From Orthonyx spaldingii (lineage: Eukaryota > Chordata > Aves > Passeriformes > Orthonychidae), in NCBI GenBank assembly GCA_013397795.1, contig VZTJ01001132.1, forward strand, positions 1,104,026 to 1,168,025: a stretch of 64,000 bases of DNA, written 5' to 3'. This document shows, in pieces, positions 49,466 to 61,400 of this stretch; position 1 is the stretch's first letter; each line of letters opens with the position of its first letter. The position numbers and the translations under genes were made by a program. The notes under the pieces were generated by a model that saw nothing but the letters and a program-made list of their open reading frames with translations, had not been told where the DNA came from and did not search any database.

Positions 49466-49741
49466 CCAAAACCACGTCTGTGTTCCCAAACCACGTCTGT
49501 GTTCCCAAACCACCTCTGTGTTCCCCAAACCACGTCTGTGTTCCCCAAACCACACCTGTGTTCCCAAACCACGTCTGTGCTCCCCAAACCACCTCTGTGT
49601 TCCCAAACCACGTCTGTGTTCCCCAAACCACCTCTGTGTTCCCCAAACCATGTCTGTGTTCCCAAACCACATTTTTGTTCCCCAAACCCCATCTGTGTTC
49701 CCAAAACCACCTCTGTGTTCCCAAAACCACGTCCATGTTCT
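49466..49741. repeat. 19-20-bp minisatellite, 14 copies
   Basis: The unit is TTCCCCAAACCACGTCTGTG, with the C-run three or four long and CACGTC alternating with CACCTC. About 14 copies are present, diverging toward the right end. The unit has no stop codon in any phase on either strand, so all six frames stay open through the array and give repetitive Val/Pro/Cys or Trp/Gly frames; these are artefacts of the repeat. Confidence 0.95.
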
Positions 49742-49850
49742 TGGCTCGTGCTTTTCCCCCAGAGCATCCCTCATCCCCAGCAGCCATAGGTGTCCTCATG
49801 CTCTCTTCCATCCATTTATTTTTACATGAACATCTGGCTACAGATCAGTT

Positions 49851-49939
49851 ATCCATCCATCCATCCATCCATCCATCCATCCATCCATCCATCCATCCAT
49901 CCATCCATCCATCCATCCATCCATCCATCCATCCATCCA
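49851..49939. repeat. (ATCC)n microsatellite, about 22 copies
   Basis: This is a perfect uninterrupted ATCC tetranucleotide array of 89 bases, 110 bases after the 19-20-bp minisatellite. Its length and purity make it likely to be polymorphic. Confidence 0.98.
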
Positions 49940-52900
49940 GGTACCTGTTTGGGAATCCTGATGTGGGTCTCTCCAAAACAAATCTCCCCTGGGAGGGGAT
50001 AGCCCCAGGCAGGAGGTGCTAATTTGGTGTTAGGGTTTGATTCTTGACCCTGTTTGATTTAGTAGGACAGATCTGAAGGCTGCAGCTCCCTTTATCCCAC
50101 TGGAACCTCCAGGAGGTCTCAGAGCTGGGGTGGTTTTGGAGGGTTCAGGGTGCTCTCCCCTGCTTGTTCCTTGGCTCCAGTGATCCCTTCAGCCTCACAC
50201 CAACACACCCTGGGCTGGCTGGGGCTGCAGCAGACCCAAAATAAACAATAGTGCAATCAGAGTGACCCACAGTTACTGTGGGAATGGCAGGGGAGGGAAG
50301 GGACACACCAGGTCCATTGGCTGCTTTTCTGTTTTGATTTTTGAAGCAGGTGAAACAACCTGGGGAAAATATATTTCTCCGTGCTGGCAGTTTCCACCCC
50401 TGCTGTCCGTATTTATGCTGTTGTCAAATTATTTCCGTTTTGTGAGATAAAGGCATCTTTAGTTCTAATGCAGAGCTGAAGCACTCTTCATTTTGACTCA
50501 AAGATCCCCTGTTTTTGGTGGAAGTGTTTCTGTGAGCTGTGCCGCCAGGGAAGCAGGCAGGGAAGTGAAGGGCTTGTGTGGGTTGTCTCATGCAGGTCTC
50601 AGCCAGGCTGGGGACAGGGATGGCTGCTCGTGTCCCTCTGGCTCAGCCACTGGAGGAACTGTGGTGACCTTCCCACGGCAGAGGGAGTCATTTGTTCCCT
50701 CCCTCAGCTGTGTTCACACAGCATCCCCTGGGAAGCACCCGGAGCTCTCCGTGCCCAGTGCTGCAGACAGGTGCCAGTGAGGGGCACAGGGTGACCCATT
50801 CCCCGACATCGAAGGGAGGATAACAACACACTCCTATCAAGTGTGGGACCTGCAGAAGTGTGTGTGAGACTGACCCCAACAACCAGGCTGTGCTCAGACA
50901 GCACAAGGCCACACCACCATTACTACGGGTCATTTGTCCTGGCCAAGGACAGAACAGTGTTTGATTATTGAAGTGTTCCAGTCTGAAGCAGTAGTATTTA
51001 TTTAATGAGTAAAAATGAAGAAAAGTTGAAGAAAACTGTGGTGTGGTGATATTTGGGGTTTTTTTGGTGTGTAATTGACTATTTCTCCTTTCCTCTGAAT
51101 GGTTTCCACCATCACGACTTTGAGCTGTCCTGTACTCTCCCCTTTGCCTCTGATCAGCTGGGGAGTTTTTGAGTAAATCAGAGCCTTTGAGGCTCTGCTC
51201 TCAAACCCAAGAGTAACAAAACCCAGCCAGGGCTGAACTTAGCAGGAGAACTAAAAATTCCAGCGTGCTGCAATAATGCTGCACGCCCGAGTAACTTAAT
51301 AACCTGCTGGAAACAGGAATCCTTCTCACCAGTCCCCTTCCTTAGTCAGAACTTCTCTGATGCAGAACTGTAAAGCCCACAGGGAATGGTGTGGCAATTT
51401 TTGCGTGGCCCAAACCCGGTGTTTGCTGGAAAAGTGATGGTTGGTGTTGTGGGAAGGCTTTCATCCCGTTGCTTTATCCTGTCCTCAGAGTGGGACCAGG
51501 GGCCTTGCCCCTCCTGGCTTCTCTGTGCCATCAGGGAAGAGTTAAATCCATTTCCCACCAGGTATTTACTATTGGTTTGCAACACAGAGTGGGGGACACG
51601 CTCACAGAATCCCCAGCTTTGCTGAGTTACAGGTCCTGTGTCCATGTGGAACTTGCAAAGTGTCAGGGCATGAGTAGCTTGGGGCCTCCAATTTTCTCAG
51701 AAGAGAGAGTTATCAAAATACACAGCAGTGATAGTTACTAAAGCATACAGCAGTGATTGCCACAGGAAATAGGAAGGGTTTTGACAACCTGTTGCAGAGA
51801 ATATTTAGTCCAAGTCTGGGGAGAGTAAAGGATGAAAACATTAATTGGAGAACACAATGAGCCATATTTTTTTACCCTGTAAATTGGCTTTGCCTTCAAA
51901 TGAGCTATTCTGCACAGAGAATTTGCCTTGCTATACTTAATTTGTGACTATTTAATTTTTTTTTTTTGAAACACAATCCACTCCCAAGGTCTGGATGTCT
52001 CCAGACAGTCTGGTTGGTTAGTTGTGCTGAATTCCAGGCCTGAAGTCAGTCTGAGCATGACTTCACATGTTGGAGCCTCCAAGTGGTCTGTGAAGAGCAA
52101 ACCAAAAGCAAAAAGCAATTCTAATAATGCAAATTGGCTTGTTTTCTCCTCTTGTTAAACTTTCATGATTTAAACTCCTTTAAGGGACTAGTGTGACTTT
52201 ATTACTTCAGCAGCTTGCAGGTAATAAAAAGCTTAGGAGTCCAAAATGACATATCTCCTCATAAAGTGCCTTGATGTGCTTTTAAAAAGCTTTGCAAAAT
52301 TCCACTAATGAGCCTACCAGTGACAAGCAGTGAGAACGGTAAAGGGCAAGAAATCTTCCAAATGTGGGCTGCTCCCTGCCCAGCAGCATTTTGCTGTGCA
52401 GTTTTAAAGCAGCTGGAGAAAGGAGCAGGAGCTTCCATGGGGATCTCACCCCACACTGAGCATCTCCACGTAAAAATGGATCCAGCTGCAGCTTCTGGGC
52501 ACAGAGCAAATAAAATTGTGGACTCATAACTGCAGTAAGAGCAGGTTAATGGAGCTGCTGTGTGGGTCTGGGGGATGTGGTGGGGGAGAAAAAAAAGGCA
52601 AGTTTGGGAATGGCACCTGTCAATGCCAGGCTGGAACAAGGAAGGAGAGGTTGAAGCTCCAAGTGACCCCACTGGCCCTTAAGCAGAGTAGGAAAGTTAA
52701 ATGAAACTAATAAATTCAAGAAGATTGCTAAGTCCTGTTTCTTGCTCAGAGAACAGGAATGGACAGATGAAACAGAGAAAAACTTATTTTAATGCATGGA
52801 AAAACAAGAGGTGTGGCAGAGCAGAAGGGTTTGACTTGTTAGAGGGTGTCTTACCTAGTTAGAGAGAGCCAGTTTTTGTGGGAAGGGGAAAAAAAATATG

Positions 52901-55900
52901 AGACAAAAACTTTAGGAGAGGTACATCCCCTTAAGACCTCTTCTCTTAGGGGTATGAGCAAAGTGTCTGAATGCAGAACATGTTATTTAGTTCTGTTTTA
53001 GAAATGAAGGAAACTGAGGCACGGAGCCCTCAACTGCAGCCTCTGCTCCCAAGGTCCTGGGAGCCGCAGGACACGAGGTCTTCTGGCTGCACCTCTGCTC
53101 ACTTGCAAGCAGCTCATGGCTTTACCCACTGGCCATGCCCCTGGGGAGGCACTCATCACCTAAAACACTTCTTCTCCTCTCCCCTTCTCCTGTGCAGAAG
53201 CAATCAGGTGCCCAAAGGCTCCTCCTGCAGCTTCACAGGAAAAACCTGTACTTAATTCCCCCCTCCTGGCCTGGTATCTATTTATGGGAAGCCTTTTTGG
53301 GGAAGGAATGAATGATCTTAATGTCTGTGAATCACAGAGCATGGTTAGAAAGGCCACTCAGAGAGGTGTCTGAGGAACATTTAGATATTCCTTAAATAAA
53401 TCTGGGCATTTTTTTCCCCCCTCCTGGCCTCTGTAAAAAGCACAGGCTCCATCTATGCAGCTAATGAAATTTCCTGCTTATTGGCCCCTAAACAATTACT
53501 GCATCTTCTGCTTGCTAATAGCTGGGCTGCTGAGAAGAGAAGAGGCTCTATGAGGAGACAGGGAGCGGGCTGAGAGCGTCACCGCTGATGTCAGCTCATG
53601 CCCTCTGCAGTGTGCACCAGGAGCTCAACCTGGGTGTGCCTGACTGATCCCAGCGTGAGGCACCTGCAGCACTGGGATGGTGTTAATCAGGCCCAGCACG
53701 CTGCCCTGGGCTGCACGTGGTGCTGGGGAGGATTTCTCAGCTGCAGAGAGGCAGATGCTCATCTATTTATTAGCAGCAAGTTCGTCACTTCATCATTTCC
53801 CAGTTCAGATCAGCTAGGACACAAAAGGTTGCTTCTGACAGCTTTCTGGGCAGCTGTTGTGGCAAAAAAAAATGTCTCTGTGACAATGTTTTGTTCTTCC
53901 AAAATGAATGATGAGGTTCTTTCCCTCAACAACAAAACAAAGTGCTGCCAGCAGCCTGGTGTTTGTGAGGAGCCCAGCAGTAATGAACAGTGAAATGAAG
54001 CCCAAATCTTGGGAGCAATTTTGTGCAGTAAATAACCTGAACAGCACGGCGTCGAGACTACCAGGAGGAGCACACGTTTCTCATGGGTAAGAGGATCTGG
54101 AATAAAAACAGAGAGTTGTTACTTTTGTCAGCAGGCAGCACCTCCTGCCCCACAGATGGGCTGTGGCTGGATCCCTCACCCAGCTCGTTTGAACGGGGGA
54201 GGATGAAGAAGGGAAGCTCAGCTCGACTGATGCAGCTGTTATTTATTCCAAGGCTCTGCTGCTTTCTTCACTGGCTCTTCAGGTCCTCTGGAAGCCTCTC
54301 CCAGGCACTGTTCCTCTTCCTGAGCCTGTGGTTTCACTCCTTGGGCAACAAAATATGTTGTGAAGGGCACAAAGAGAATAGGGGCTGTTAGTTGGGTCTT
54401 TACCTGTGGTCCATAGAAGCTCAACTTTGTTCGTATTCAAGATATGCTTTGAAGTTCCTACTTCCTCCATATTCTGCAAGGAGAATGGTAAATCTGTGGA
54501 ATTTGGGTGATATTTCCTATGAGGTTTATAAAATGATGTTGATTAGGTCACTCTGTCACAAATTTATTTAATAAATGTATGTGTATTTCTGGTGGCACGG
54601 AAATAATCTTGTACCACCGGATATTGGAATGTGATGGGAGCCACCTGAACATATCAGGAAGGAGCTCTGGGGGTTCATGTGACTGTTGTGTTGGTTGGAT
54701 TTCACGTGATCTGCAAACTGCTTTGAATTTGAAGTCTTCCAAGAATGGAACAGCTCATTAATCCTGGAAGAGCTTTTACAAAGCTGCTTAGTTTTGGGGT
54801 TTCTGGCATTGTCAGTCTATTTCTTTTTGTGCCTTGGTGCTTAATCTGCAATAGAGTTTTTTCAGAGTCCTTTTTTCCACATATAATGTAATATTTTCCT
54901 AAACCTTTCACCATTAAATTAACACTAGGGTGTGGAGGACACTTTTTGTTTTAACTTTTCATTCCTGTGGTAATGTTCTGTAGAGTGACTCTCTCCTGCA
55001 TATTGCATTAGACAAAATAACCCTTTACCACTTTCTCCCAGCTGGGCTTCACCACTGCAAAACTGATCCTGTCTGCTCCCAGAACCAAATGTCCTTATTT
55101 CCCTGATAACAGTGGATTACAGATATATCAAGTGGCCTTTTTCTTAGAGATTACCTGGCTCCCCAAAGCTGAGTGCCCAGAGGGCCTTGTGATGTGGATT
55201 GAAATTTTCTGGTTGGCTTAAATGGGATGAGGAGTTTCCTCAGGAGATGTTCTGGAAAGAAAGTCAGCAGGGACTGAAAAACAAATAGGATTTTCTTCTA
55301 CTTTGTTGCTTTGTTGATTTCCTGTCAAATATTTTGATTTCCTTTATTCCTCCAAGGCTCAGTTCTGGTTTTAATGGAGCTGTGGGTAAGCTGTGTTATC
55401 TGTTGGGATAAAGATCACGTTCCCAAAAGGAACATCTGTTTTCTTAAGCTCCTCTGCCATCTAAACACTTCACTTTCCTTTTCAAACCTCTTCCATATCT
55501 CTGCCATGTATTTTTGGGTTTTTTCCTGCCAGGTTAGATCTTCAGTCTCTCTTCCTTCTATTTTCTGTATCTCCTGCAATGTTTCACTGCATAATTTTCC
55601 CCCCTTAATCTTCAAACATGACTTTCATGCACAATCCCTGGAGACTCCCTGCTGGGAGAACAAGAAGCAGCTGTTTGAAGTGTTAGGTTGTGCTTTCCTG
55701 AGGTTTAATTGTCTGCTCGTTAGAGAACAGGATTATTGTGTGGCTACCAGGGAATCACAATAAAGGTGCTGGGTGCTTCTTCCCCTCTTTGTTCTGCAGC
55801 TCTCCAAGAGCAGCTGCTTCAGGTGCCAGGTGGTTCCTCTGCTCCTGCCTGTGATGTGCAGCTCCCTGTGCTCCCAGCCAGAGCTGCAGAACCTCTCCTG

Positions 55901-57699
55901 GCCAGCCAAAGAGCATTTGAAGTAACACGAGGGTATTTAAATGCAGTCATGTTGTGGTTATGCCATTCCTGGTGCTGAGGAGGAATCCATCTGCCTGGAA
56001 GGCACAAGGTTTCTGCCCAAACACAGCTCTGTGTGCCCCACGAGAAATGTTAACGGGGCAAAGCACAGGAAATGCGAATCACACGGAAAAGGAATTGGGC
56101 ATGAGAAGATAATGAAAAACTGTTCTGATTGTGGGGCTGTGTTCAAATAAATTGGGATCCAGCTCCTGTGGGACAGGACTGGGTGTGTATTGGAGGATGT
56201 CTGACAGCGAGGACCTTCAGGACACATTGGAGAAAGGTGTTGGCAGTGATTTGTTCACTTTGCAAAAGTATCTCTTTTCCTTGCTAAGGACTGGTGCCAG
56301 CAGCAGCCTGTGGTTTCCTCTCCAAATTTGCATAAGGGAGGAGGGAAAGTGAGGAAAAAGATTGATTTGACAAGACACAGCTCTGGATTTATCGATAGGA
56401 AAGCAAGATCCATCTGACAATGAGGACTCGTGAAGATTTTAGGCTGTGCCATGTAGTTTTCAATGTCATCAGCTTCTCCTGCACAAGTAGGGAACTTCTT
56501 GCTGTCACTATTTCCTACTGGCTGAGATGGCAAAGAACAATTGCAAATGGGAATAATTTTTTAAAAGAAGTTAGGAGGAAAATTGTGAGGCTTTGAGCTT
56601 GGGGAGAACCCTATGGCAGCATCCTGTTAAAAGTACCGGGCTGTTTCAAGTGTTTCTGTGTCTCATCAGGCACTGGGAAAAGGTCCTTCTGAGACCCAGC
56701 TTTCTCATCTCCCTCTGATACTTCACCCTGCCTGTTCTCAGCAAGTTTTGGGGTGGGAGGTCTCTGATGGCTTTAAGGGGGGGGCTTTTCCAGGGGTCCT
56801 GGTAAAAATAGTTCAACAGCTCCAGCAACTCTTGCAGGGCTGTTAATCTTCCACATATACTTCAGACAGTCATAAATACATTTCTTAACATTATGGGCTG
56901 CTTACAACAAATGAAAATCTCAGTTATATGTACAGGTCTAATGCTCAGCCTAGAAATTTCCAAAGGAAATGCATATATCACACATGACCACCCACAGACG
57001 TGCACATGGACACGCATAATGTACAATTTCTGCTTTTGTGTGGCTGGAACACCCTAAATGTATTTGAGTAGTTTCAGGAACCAAATCTAAGATAAAAGGG
57101 TTATCAGTTATGCTGTGAGAGCAGGGGAAGTTTTCCAAGTGGAAGGTCCCTCTGTGGTTATGGATGCTTCTTTTGCACCTGCTTTCCACTGATAAGGGAC
57201 AGGAATAATAAATCCTTCTAAGATTGCTTTTCCCTGGCCAGGAAGTCAGGTAGATGAGAGGCTGCAAGCTTGATCTGTAATGCCACTTGCTGGGAATGGT
57301 GAGCTTCAATAATAAGGAAGAGGAAAATTGGAGTGGAATGATGATTTTAAGAAAAGCCAACCCAAACTTTCTGCAGAAAGAGTCAGATAAATTAGAGCAA
57401 CATGTTCCTTTAGTAGCATAAGTCTCACAAGCTACGTAACTCTGCCTAAGAAAGAATCCAGACCCCTTGCTGGTTTCTCCTTGCTGGTGTGGGACCATCA
57501 GCACCTGCTGCTCCACACGCGTATGGAAACTGATTTGGTTTTATTATTCCTTTTTCCGCTGAGGGCCTGGATGATGCCCCAGGCTGCTCTGCAGCCTTTC
57601 CCCCAACATCTGGCTGTGATGGAGATGGGGGGTGTGAGGCACCTCCAGAGGTGGAAAAAGACCTTTTGAGTTTAGAAACGTTCAACCTGTGTTGGCACT
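49940..57699. other. Noncoding DNA, no gene recognised
   Basis: No exon or interspersed repeat is recognised. Around 53430-53620 is a high-complexity stretch (GCAGCTAATGAAATTTCC, CTAAACAATTACTGC) resembling a conserved element. An ATG-started open frame of about 180 codons on the minus strand (56950-57516) has no recognisable domain and is probably chance. Confidence 0.45.
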
Positions 57700-57916
57700 C
57701 CAGCAAATCTTGTGGGCTCCCATTTGTCTGGATGCCGCTGCCTCTTTCTGCCAGGTCTTTTTAAGCTGCCCTGTGGCTTGAGTGCGGCATTTGCTCCTGC
57801 TGCGTTCGGCTTTACTTAATGGACCTTTCACAGCCCCCGGGGCATGTAAATTCTGGTCTCCTTGGTAATGGCTCGAACAAGCTCGCCCTCATCCAAAGCA
57901 GCTTTAGCAGCAAAAG
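57700..57916. other. Candidate conserved noncoding element next to LTR
   Basis: A non-repetitive block with several CpGs includes GGCTTTACTTAATGGACC, CCCCCGGGGCATGTAAATTC and CTCGAACAAGCTCGCC. It ends abruptly at the LTR boundary. The mix of CpG and AT-rich regulatory-looking words differs from the surrounding sequence. Conservation is only suspected. Confidence 0.25.
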
Positions 57917-57918
57917 GT

Positions 57919-58348
57919 TGTTAAAATGGAGGCAGTCCTGGCGACGAAGAAGTAGGGAAGGACCTTCTGCGGCTTTATTCCAAATTTATTATTAAATCTG
58001 AAGTAGTCGCAGAAAAGCCCCGATCTGAGGGTGTGCAGGGGTTTGAAAGGGGCAGTCTAAGGGGAGAAACAGGGGAATAAACCAATAGAGAAATAAAACA
58101 TGCCCGGGGAATATCCAATGGGGAAACAAAGGGGTGGAACACATTAATATAACCAATCAACAGAACATGATAACAGAACTTTCGAGCAACTGATGAATAT
58201 TAAAATAACTGTGAAGGGGACGGGGGAGGAGATGGAACCTGACTGACACTTGTGAACGGTGGGAAAGTATCAATGCCTGTCTCCCCCATCCCCCTCAGAT
58301 TCACTGCTCTGAGGGGAACAGTTTAACCATCCTGCTTCTTCATTAACA
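57919..58348 (-). mobile_element. Endogenous retrovirus LTR, about 430 bp, minus strand
   Basis: On the minus strand the element starts TGTTAATGAAG at 58348 and ends CCATTTTAACA at 57919, giving TGTTAA/TTAACA inverted termini. An AATAAA lies near 57974-57980 on that strand, close to the 3' end as expected of R/U5. U3 contains several ATTGG (CCAAT-type) words. No target-site duplication is found, because upstream on the minus strand the sequence continues into a purine-rich CTGCAGGGG run that looks like a polypurine tract. I therefore read it as a 3' LTR with a short internal stub rather than a solo LTR. The retroviral class is not determined. Confidence 0.7.
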
Positions 58349-58435
58349 CCCCTGCAGAAGGCAGGGGTTGCAGATTGTCCATTGTTACCTGTGACCACAG
58401 CCACTGACTGGGTAACTGCTACATCTGGATATGTC
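58349..58435 (-). mobile_element. Possible internal retroviral stub before the LTR
   Basis: Immediately upstream of the LTR on the minus strand is a hairpin CCCCTGC-...-GCAGGGG abutting the LTR start, in the place of a polypurine tract. The lack of a target-site duplication at this edge supports internal sequence. The length of the stub is a guess and no viral gene is recognisable; any proviral body is deleted. Confidence 0.35.
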
Positions 58436-61400
58436 CGTTCATTTGGTTGTTTGGCTTCCTGGGATGGCTTTGAGCAGCTGTTTTACCACAGCACCCTTGT
58501 GCTCTGTGCCTGACCCCTCTGTCCTCCTTTCCCTTATTCCATGGAAATGGCAACAAAAGGGGCAGCTTAAAACTGTGGGGTTTTTTTTTCCCCACAGGTT
58601 TTTATTAGAGCTGTCTTCTACGGGAAGCCTGTAAAAATGAATGGAAAGCCATTGATAAATATAATGGATAATTAACCCGGCCGAGTTCTAAAGGATTTTT
58701 TACTTCAGGACCAGCAGGCACATTTTCCTTGTCCCTTGTATTTTATTCACCTGTCTGCCTGTTTTCTGCACAGTTTTGTCTTTTGGTAAGAGATCAGTCT
58801 TGCAAAGGTGAAATCATTTCCATTCTTCACAGTCTGACAGTGCAAAGTATTACTGTGAAACTGTTTGAAATAGATTTCTACTGAATGAAAAGCCCTGTTG
58901 GGAAAAAATTCATAAGGCAGCAGAAGATACTGGCAACAGACAACTGAGCTGGTATAAGAACTGATTTATTCATGGTGAGCATCACACTGTGTGCAGGGGG
59001 CTGAGGTGGAGTAAATTCCTCTCCAAAGGGAAGTTGGAGAATGAAGCAGAGAAGCAGCTGGAGAGGCTTTGGGCAGGGCTGTCTTTGGGGATGATCCTCT
59101 GGTATCTGCCCCTTTTTTCCTGTGTTCCTTGAATGCAGACTCTGACCTAACCAGGAGCTGCTGGTTGGAAAGTGATCATTTCTTTATTCTTTTTCTCTCT
59201 CCTCACCCTTTTTCCAGCAGAAAGTATAGACTTCTTCCAAAAAACTCAAGGAAAAACCACAGTTTTTTCAACCAAGTGCAGGCATTTTTGTGGGGAGAAA
59301 AAAAATGCAGCAGATTCAAGTTCAGCTTCCTTGCAGCAGGTATTTTGCTAAAAAATAGGGTGACTTTATACTCATTGTGAGAAGTGAAGGCTCTTGTATT
59401 GAGGCAAAGCCTGGTGTCTAATTCTGGACAGAAATCTCTGAATGTGATGGAAATTTTGCCTGAGTAAGGACAGTGACATGTGGCCTCTGCAAGGCTCCTT
59501 GTTCTGACTCCGCTCTGACGTTGGCTGTCACCTGCCAAAACCTTTCAGATGAAGAATTCCTTTTTTCCCCCTAAAATGAAAACAGCTGCTGCCTCTCACT
59601 TTAACACTGATTTAGGTGTGTTTTGTTTATAGTTAGCTTTAACCAGAATGAACAATTCTGTCTAGTTCTGCTGCTTCTCATCCTGGCTCTGGTTTCTAAT
59701 TTTCAATATGTGCCCTTGTCCCAAAGGCCAATCTGTGCTCATCCATGGAAAGTTTCTCTCCATTTTCAAATCCATGAGTTTAGCATGCTTGAGACCTTTT
59801 TGTGTTCATTTCAGGGTCCTTGTGAATCTTGGGAAAGTGTGGAAACCTTTGAGTTTGCAAAGCCTCTGGTAGGATCTTGTCCCATTACAGAGGAGTTGTG
59901 ATGGAGAGACAAAACCTCTCTTCAGGTCAGTGGTTTCAATGGGAGTGGAAGCAATAAAAATGCAGCAGAAATCATAATTAATGATTGTTTAATAACTGAA
60001 AGGGAGGGCTTGATTTCTGCCTCTGCATTATGAGGAATATTTCAGTGTGAAAACTGTCCTGGAGCCTGGGAATTTTTGATCCTGAGGAGGCAATGGGAGC
60101 ATTCAGCTCTGTGCAAATGCTGTTGGAAAATGCACAGGACAAATGCACCTATTTCACCAGTCATTTCCCAGTTTTCATTTTTTCCTCATTTGTGTTTCAT
60201 TAAGATTTTCTCCAAAATGTGAAAATTGCTGTTTTTCCAGTTGGAGATGGTAAATCACTTATTTGAAGCTGGACTCTCTTACCTGCCATTTGAGCAGTTT
60301 GTCTTTCAATGAGTTGCTGTGATCCTTATCTTATTTCAATCCCCCTGGCTCAGAGCCATATCCACCTGGTGGGAATTTAGGAATTCGCTGCTCATCTCTG
60401 CTACAGCTCTTTGAGATTTTCCTAAAAGTGGAAGCCTCCTTTGAGGTTTTGCTGGAGAGATCAGTCCTGGAACTTTCAATGCCAACAGAGGGCTTTGAAT
60501 TCCTTTTGTGTTATGGTCTCTCCTAAGCTTGGTATCATCTCTTAAGGGCCAGGATGACTTGGTACCAAGTCACTTGGAGCAGAAAATAAGGGAATGAGGG
60601 TCTAACAGCACTCAGGTCTCAGCTTAGCAGATGTGGAGGTTCTTTAGACATCTCTGCAATGTCATACTGAAGTAAGGGGCATTAATGTAACCTGTAGGGG
60701 TTTTCAGTGCCACAAGCTCTTTGGAGGGTCACAACAGTGCAGCTGCTGCCTGGAGTCTTTCTCTAATGCTCTGGAGCCTGGCAGTGATGCCCCTGTGCTG
60801 CCTTGGTCCCTGCTGGCCTCAGCTGACCTCTCCTGTGCGTCTCTTATCATAGCTCCCAGCAATGTCTGTGGTTCACTTCACCTTTCAGACAGCATTGATT
60901 TCAGATGAGTGTTTCTTATTTCAGACCTCTCCCTTTCTGTGTGATAAGGAAATCTTTTTTTTTTTTGCTTACAAGATTCTGTAGCATACATTCTTTGGAG
61001 GGTAATTTCACTAATTCTCCTTTGGTGCTCTGACAGCACAATTATCATCTCACTTGACAGCTGTTCTCTTGAATTTTAAACATCCAAAACACATCCAAGG
61101 GCACTGGAGGAATTTGGTGGTATTGCTGTCTGTTGCTAAGAAGCGTTGAGCTTTTTTGGGAGGGGAAAGGATTTCTGCCATCCCAGGGAAGACATTCCAC
61201 AACGTGTAGATAGCAGCTCTCTGATGAGAAGGGATTTGGGAAATATTATCAGATTTAAGAATGAAAACTACAAGCAGTGAGTTACCAGAAAGGGCAATTA
61301 GGATCAACCACTTGAGCAAAGGAGATAAAGCAGAAAAATAAGGAATACTGCTTTGGTAAAATGTGGCAGGCTTTGACTGAGTTTCCTACAGAGTGAAGGA

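Noticed and set aside
56950..57516. Minus-strand frame of about 182 codons after its first ATG
   Set aside because: No family resemblance, and it lies in AT-mixed DNA with no promoter or poly(A) context. Conservation in relatives would be needed to revive it.
58800..58812. AAGGT at 58806 as the far target-site duplication of the minus-strand LTR provirus
   Set aside because: Only a 5-base match, and the sequence before it does not resemble the LTR start. Likely coincidence.
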